Shown: piece by piece, positions 60,184-64,000 of the stretch
Position numbering within the stretch: the first letter of the stretch is position 1
Layout of the letters: the number at the start of each line of letters is the position of its first letter
Source: Mycobacterium arosiense ATCC BAA-1401 = DSM 45069
Lineage (GTDB): Bacteria; Actinomycetota; Actinomycetes; Mycobacteriales; Mycobacteriaceae
NCBI RefSeq assembly: GCF_002086125.1
Contig: NZ_MVHG01000008.1
Coordinates: forward strand, 1-64,000
Reading direction: 5' to 3'
Length of the DNA stretch: 64,000 nucleotides
The notes under the pieces: model-generated
Told to the model about the DNA's origin: nothing
What the model saw: only the letters and a program-made list of their open reading frames with translations
Databases searched by the model: none
Made by a program: the position numbers and the translations under genes

Positions 60184-61359
60184 GTGGCTGGAATGAACTT
60201 TGAGCTGACCGATGACCAGGAATTGATCCGTCGGTCGGTTGCCGAGCTGGCACGGAAATTCGACGACCAGTACTGGATGGAAAAGGACCAGGCGCACGAA
60301 TTTCCGGCCGAGTTCTACAAGGCCATCGCCGACGGCGGCTGGCTCGGCATGACGATCCCGACCGAGTACGGCGGTCACGGACTCGGGATCACCGAAGCGA
60401 CGATCCTGCTCGAGGAGGTCGCCAAGTCCGGCGGCGCCATGAACGCGGCGAGCTCGATACACCTGTCCATCTTCGGGATGCAGCCGGTCGTGGTGCACGG
60501 CTCCGACGAGCTCAAGGCCCGTACATTGCCCGCCGTCGCGACCGGTGAGGTGCACGTCTGCTTCGGCGTCACCGAACCCGGTGCCGGGCTCGACACTTCG
60601 CGGATCACCACGTTCGCCAAGCGTGACGGCGATCGCTACATCGTCAACGGTCGCAAGGTGTGGATCTCCAAGGCGATGGAGTCCGACAAGATCCTGCTGC
60701 TCACCCGGACGCAGAGCTATGACGAGGTCTCCAAGAAGACCGACGGGATGACGCTGTTCCTCACCGATCTCGATCGCAGCCGCGTCGACATCCGCCCCAT
60801 CCGCAAAATGGGCCGCAACGCCGTCAGCTCCAACGAACTGTTCATCGACAATCTCGAGGTGCCCGTCGAGGACCGAGTGGGCGAGGAGGGCAAGGGCTTT
60901 CAGTACATCCTCGACGGCCTTAACCCGGAGCGGATGCTGATCGCGGCCGAGGCTCTCGGCATCGGCCGGGTGGCGCTGGAGAAGGCGGTGAAATACGGCA
61001 ACGAACGTGAGGTGTTCGGCCGGCCCATCGGCATGAACCAGGGATTGCAGTTTCCACTCGCCGATTCACTAGCCCGGCTCGACGCCGCCGAACTCATGCT
61101 ACGCAAGGCCACCTGGCTCTACGACAACGGGAAACCCTGTGGGCGCGAGGCCAATACGGCAAAATATCTGTGCGCCGATGCCGGATTCACCGCCGCGGAC
61201 CGGGCGCTGCAAACCCACGGCGGCATGGGGTATGCGGAGGAGTACCACATCACTCGTTACTTCCGTGAGGCCCGGTTGATGAAGATCGCGCCGGTCAGCC
61301 AGGAGATGATCTTGAACTTCCTGGGAGCCAACGTCTTGAAGTTGCCGAGGAGCTACTGA
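60184..61359 (+). CDS. Acyl-CoA dehydrogenase (homomeric type)
   Basis: A 391-residue canonical acyl-CoA dehydrogenase. CFGVTEPGAGLDTSR is the substrate/FAD block and THGGMGYAEEYHITRYFREARL carries the catalytic Glu (AEEY), so unlike the dehydrogenases at 15365, 51072 and 53499 it is self-sufficient. GTG 60184 follows GAAAGG with 8 bases spacing; GTG 60175 and ATG 60193 are alternatives. It precedes the thiolase by about 100 bases. Expected role: alpha-beta desaturation of an acyl-CoA. Confidence 0.87.
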   Translation: MAGMNFELTDDQELIRRSVAELARKFDDQYWMEKDQAHEFPAEFYKAIADGGWLGMTIPTEYGGHGLGITEATILLEEVAKSGGAMNAASSIHLSIFGMQPVVVHGSDELKARTLPAVATGEVHVCFGVTEPGAGLDTSRITTFAKRDGDRYIVNGRKVWISKAMESDKILLLTRTQSYDEVSKKTDGMTLFLTDLDRSRVDIRPIRKMGRNAVSSNELFIDNLEVPVEDRVGEEGKGFQYILDGLNPERMLIAAEALGIGRVALEKAVKYGNEREVFGRPIGMNQGLQFPLADSLARLDAAELMLRKATWLYDNGKPCGREANTAKYLCADAGFTAADRALQTHGGMGYAEEYHITRYFREARLMKIAPVSQEMILNFLGANVLKLPRSY

Positions 61360-61458
61360 TGGGTGGTCGAAGGGGCCGGTCTCCGGGACGCCCTTGGTAG
61401 CTTCCCGCTCGGCCTCGTTCACTGGTCGCTGAGGCGCCGCAAGGATCGGAGTAGGGAT

Positions 61459-62613
61459 ATGCGCGAAACTGTCATCGTCGAGGCCGTGCGGACACCGGTG
61501 GGTAAGCGCAACGGCGCCTTGTCCGGCATGCATGCCGCCGACCTGTCCGCGGTAGTGCTGACCGAACTCATCGAGCGCACCGGCATCGGTCCCGAGATCA
61601 TCGACGACGTGGTCTGGGGCTGCGTCTCCCAGGTGGGCGATCAGTCCAGCAACATCGGCCGCTACGCGGTTCTGGCCGCCGGTTGGCCCGAAACCATCCC
61701 CGGCACCACCGTCAACCGCGCCTGTGGTTCCAGCCAGCAGGCGCTGGACTTCGCCGTGCAGGCGGTGATGTCCGGCCAGCAGGATGTCGTCGTGGCCGGT
61801 GGGGTCGAGGTCATGAGCCGCGTTCCGCTCGGTTCGGCGCGGGCAACCGGTATGCCCTACGGCCCGAAAGTCCTTGCCCGCTATGACGATTTCTCCTTCA
61901 ACCAGGGCCTGTCGGCGGAACTGATCGCCAAGAAATGGGGATTCTCGCGCACCCGGCTCGACGAATACTCGGTCGAGTCCCACGAGCGGGCGGCCGCGGC
62001 CCAAGACAGCGGCGCATTTACCGAGCAGTTGGTGCCGGTGTTCGTTGAGGGACCCGACAACAACGTCGTCACCGCCGACGAGGGCGTGCGGCGCGGCAGC
62101 ACCGTGGAGAAGCTTGGCGCGCTCAAGCCCGCCTTCGCCGAGGACGGCGTGATCCACGCCGGTAATTCCTCACAGATCTCCGACGGCGCCGCCGCGCTGC
62201 TGGTGACCACCGCGGAGCTGGCCGTCGAGCTCGGTTTGACGCCGATCGTGCGCTACCTGGCGGGCGCGGTGACCGGCGCCGATCCGGTGCTGATGCTGAC
62301 CGGCCCCATCCCGGCGACCGAGAAGGTGCTGGGCAAGGCCGGCGTCGCGCTATCCGACGTGGGTGTGTTTGAGGTCAACGAGGCCTTCGCGCCGGTTCCG
62401 CTGGCGTGGCTGGCGGAAACCGGGGCGGACCCGGCGCGGATGAACCCGCTGGGCGGGGCCATCGCGCTGGGACACCCGCTCGGCGCGTCCGGGGCGGCGT
62501 TGATGACCCGGATGGCCCACCACATGCGCGATAACGGAATCCGTTACGGGCTGCAGACCATGTGCGAAGGCGGCGGCACCGCCAACGCGACGCTGGTCGA
62601 GCTGGTGACCTGA
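61459..62613 (+). CDS. Acetyl-CoA acetyltransferase-type thiolase
   Basis: A 384-residue thiolase: nucleophile C89 in VNRACGSSQQ, VNEAFAPV, the His of LGHPLGASGA and the second Cys in MCEGGGTANA. The set is complete, so thiolytic cleavage of a 3-ketoacyl-CoA is expected. ATG 61459 lies 4 bases after a GTAGGG element. It is not close to the thiolase at 18361 in its loops and probably has a different chain preference. Last gene of the plus-strand set opposite the Rieske operon. Confidence 0.88.
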   Translation: MRETVIVEAVRTPVGKRNGALSGMHAADLSAVVLTELIERTGIGPEIIDDVVWGCVSQVGDQSSNIGRYAVLAAGWPETIPGTTVNRACGSSQQALDFAVQAVMSGQQDVVVAGGVEVMSRVPLGSARATGMPYGPKVLARYDDFSFNQGLSAELIAKKWGFSRTRLDEYSVESHERAAAAQDSGAFTEQLVPVFVEGPDNNVVTADEGVRRGSTVEKLGALKPAFAEDGVIHAGNSSQISDGAAALLVTTAELAVELGLTPIVRYLAGAVTGADPVLMLTGPIPATEKVLGKAGVALSDVGVFEVNEAFAPVPLAWLAETGADPARMNPLGGAIALGHPLGASGAALMTRMAHHMRDNGIRYGLQTMCEGGGTANATLVELVT

Positions 62614-62673
62614 CACCCGCGGCCTGCGACACAGAAAACCGGCCCGCGTGACCCTTGTCACGGCGCACAAACT

Positions 62674-62697
62674 AACCTACTGTGTGTTCACTAGGTT
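62674..62697. promoter_or_regulatory. Operator-like repeat AACCTA-N12-TAGGTT
   Basis: Six-base perfect arms at 62674-62679 and 62692-62697, with partial inner symmetry, 31 bases upstream of the TetR gene at 62728. Probable autoregulatory TetR operator. Confidence 0.55.
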
Positions 62698-62727
62698 GGT
62701 TTTGGGACGTCGGCAGAGAGGACTTTG

Positions 62728-63342
62728 GTGCCCGTCGCGCGGCGATACGACACGCTTCTCGCCAAGGGCGAGGACCGCAAGCAGCGGATCCTCGACGTCG
62801 CCCAACGCCTGCTCACCCGCAATGGCTGGCGCAGCACCACGCTCGCCCAGATCGCCGGCGAGGCCGGGGTGACCCCCGCGGGCCTACTGCATCACTTCGA
62901 ATCGAAAGAGCAACTGCTGCACGCGGTGCTCGATGCGCGCGACCTCGACGACGACACCCACGCTGACCGGACCGGGGACCTGTTCGACCAGATCGCCGCG
63001 GTCGCGGACCGATTCCACCGGGCCCCCGAATTGGTGGGCACCTTCACGGTGCTGCTCGTCGAGAACATCCTTCCCGAGGCCCCGCTGCACGACCGCATGC
63101 TCGCCAGGCACCGGGCCGCCACCGACATCGTCGCCGACCTCATCCGACGCGGTCAGGCCGATGGCCGGTATCGCGAAGACATAGACCCCGCCGTCAAGGC
63201 AGTAGAAATCCTAGCCTTCGTCCACGGAATGGAAACCGCATGGTTACTCGATCCCTCGATACCACTGCCCGAGGTGTTCAAGCAGTACGCCGAGACACTG
63301 GCCCGGGACTTTGCGCCCCCGAAGACATTCGAGACGACATGA
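62728..63342 (+). CDS. TetR-family transcriptional regulator
   Basis: A 204-residue TetR protein. The helix-turn-helix is in NGWRSTTLAQIAGEAGVTPA followed by GLLHHFESKEQLLHAVL. GTG 62728 follows GAGAGGA with 5 bases spacing; an adjacent TTG is an alternative. The AACCTA/TAGGTT repeat upstream is its likely site. It overlaps the next small gene by 4 bases (ATGA), so the two are co-translated. Ligand and targets outside its own promoter are unknown. Confidence 0.87.
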   Translation: MPVARRYDTLLAKGEDRKQRILDVAQRLLTRNGWRSTTLAQIAGEAGVTPAGLLHHFESKEQLLHAVLDARDLDDDTHADRTGDLFDQIAAVADRFHRAPELVGTFTVLLVENILPEAPLHDRMLARHRAATDIVADLIRRGQADGRYREDIDPAVKAVEILAFVHGMETAWLLDPSIPLPEVFKQYAETLARDFAPPKTFETT

Positions 63343-63854
63343 GGTACCGGCTCGACGTCGTCGCCAGCACCGCGGTCGACGTGGTGCGGTTCGCCGGTGG
63401 CTGGATCTTCGACCGGTCGATGGCGGGTTGGGACGTCACCGTGCTCTTGATGGATCTGGCCGACCACGCCGATGAGCGGCCGCTGCAGATCATCGGTGCC
63501 CAGGTGCTCGACCTCGAGGAGGCGCTGACCTCCGTGCGATCGCGGCCCCGCCCGCAGGCCCTGGCGGCCGCGGCGGACCTGTTCGGTTGCGACGTGCGGG
63601 TGCGCCAAGGCGTGCTGCAGGCCCTCGATCAGGGCGCCACTGAGGTCACGCTGTGGGGGGAGACCTGGCCGTCCGAACTCGACGACAGCGTCGGCCTGGT
63701 GCAACACCAGCTGAGCATGGCGGCCCGAACCTTCAAGGCACAGGCCCTGGCGGCCGCGTCCGCACGGCACGCCCCCGTCGGCCACGTCGAGACCTTCCGC
63801 AGCGGGCTGCTGGCGTGGCCCTCGGTGGCCGCGGATCTGGTTCCCGCCAGCTAG
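63339..63854 (+). CDS. Hypothetical protein co-translated with TetR
   Basis: A 171-residue protein that I do not recognise. It is mostly helical and Ala-rich with a conserved-looking start (YRLDVVASTAVDVVRFAGGW), an acidic centre (ERPLQIIGAQVLDLEEAL) and WGETWPSELDD. There is no transmembrane helix; the composition suggests a cytoplasmic partner or sensor. The ATG overlaps the TetR stop (ATGA), indicating coupled expression and perhaps functional interplay with the regulator. Confidence 0.65.
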   Translation: MRYRLDVVASTAVDVVRFAGGWIFDRSMAGWDVTVLLMDLADHADERPLQIIGAQVLDLEEALTSVRSRPRPQALAAAADLFGCDVRVRQGVLQALDQGATEVTLWGETWPSELDDSVGLVQHQLSMAARTFKAQALAAASARHAPVGHVETFRSGLLAWPSVAADLVPAS

Positions 63855-63970
63855 CCGGGCCGGCCCGGACCGGCGCGCCACGGCCGGCGGCCTCGCGCGT
63901 CTTGTGATGCCCGGCGGGGGACCCGTCGTTGACGACCACCATCCGGTGTGAAAATGTAATACTCATCCGC

Positions 63971-63985
63971 GAGAGGCACGTTCTC
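63971..63985. promoter_or_regulatory. Degenerate copy of the GAGAAT operator
   Basis: GAGAGG-CAC-GTTCTC keeps the outer four bases of both half-sites (GAGA and TCTC) and the 15-base length but loses the inner AAT/ATT. It lies at the window's right edge, preceded by AT-rich sequence that may be a promoter for the next gene beyond the window. Confidence 0.3.
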
Positions 63986-64000
63986 ACTAGCCGAGATTCA

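Overview
This window looks like chromosomal DNA of a non-tuberculous Mycobacterium. The base composition is very GC-rich, and GTG/TTG starts, 1-4 bp gene overlaps and probable leaderless transcripts are common. The gene content is dense in typical mycobacterial lipid and ring catabolism: five acyl-CoA dehydrogenases, two thiolases, three CoA-transferase domains, F420/FMN luciferase-like enzymes, many short-chain dehydrogenases, a mycofactocin-type dehydrogenase, DUF5994 and DUF5313 proteins, and a close relative of the mycobacterial copper oxidase MmcO (Rv0846c, recognised from memory). No rRNA, tRNA, CRISPR array or intact transposon was seen.

Layout. 0-4 kb: small housekeeping and orphan genes (DUF5994, a cold-shock protein, a VanX-type dipeptidase, a methyltransferase) and a frameshifted short-chain dehydrogenase remnant. 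4-8 kb: a tightly coupled operon for a two-subunit coenzyme-B12 acyl-CoA mutase, an LLM oxidoreductase and a CaiB CoA transferase. 8-20.4 kb: a LysR/epimerase pair, an LLM enzyme, an amidohydrolase-EthD-ferredoxin operon divergent from an acyl-CoA synthetase/dehydrogenase/crotonase operon, then thiolase plus MeaB, the GTPase chaperone expected for a B12 mutase. 20.5-21.7 kb: a membrane diguanylate cyclase. 21.9-33.5 kb: an IclR-linked ring-degradation cluster (two KstD-like flavoproteins, MhpA-like hydroxylase, MhpB-like extradiol dioxygenase, two C-C hydrolase-like proteins, LLM, SDR, cyclase family). 33.5-36.1 kb: multicopper oxidase and an NmrA-like protein. 36.2-47.2 kb: a TetR-controlled SDR / 3Fe-4S ferredoxin / P450 / amidohydrolase / M24 pair / crotonase / fused CoA transferase / SDR series. 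47.2-49.9 kb: SDR, OhrR-like MarR regulator, DUF5313, mycofactocin-type SDR. 50-62.6 kb: a TetR gene, a Rieske oxygenase operon with acyl-CoA dehydrogenases and amidohydrolase on the minus strand, and a divergent amidohydrolase-dehydrogenase-thiolase set. 62.7-63.9 kb: another TetR with a small partner gene.

The most striking structure not explained by the genes is a perfect 15-bp palindrome, GAGAAT-N3-ATTCTC. It occurs five times (13006, 18287, 50103, 50953, 58438), each time in a promoter region, and four copies embed a TAnnnT -10-like hexamer. The sites tie the ferredoxin/amidohydrolase and acyl-CoA synthetase operons, thiolase-meaB, the mycofactocin-type SDR, the TetR gene at 50180-50830 with its divergent dehydrogenase, and the Rieske operon into one apparent regulon. 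The pathway inferred is: oxygenase attack and SDR oxidation, CoA activation, beta-oxidation by heteromeric acyl-CoA dehydrogenases, and thiolysis. A B12-dependent carbon-skeleton rearrangement may join through MeaB. The substrate is unknown.

The mutase is itself unusual. By remembered family alignment it has Tyr and Gln at the two substrate-specificity positions and Gly where the catalytic His of methylmalonyl-CoA mutase sits. Together these features suggest a previously undescribed branched or cyclic acyl-CoA catabolic system. Functions are read from motifs and remembered families only; no database search was possible.
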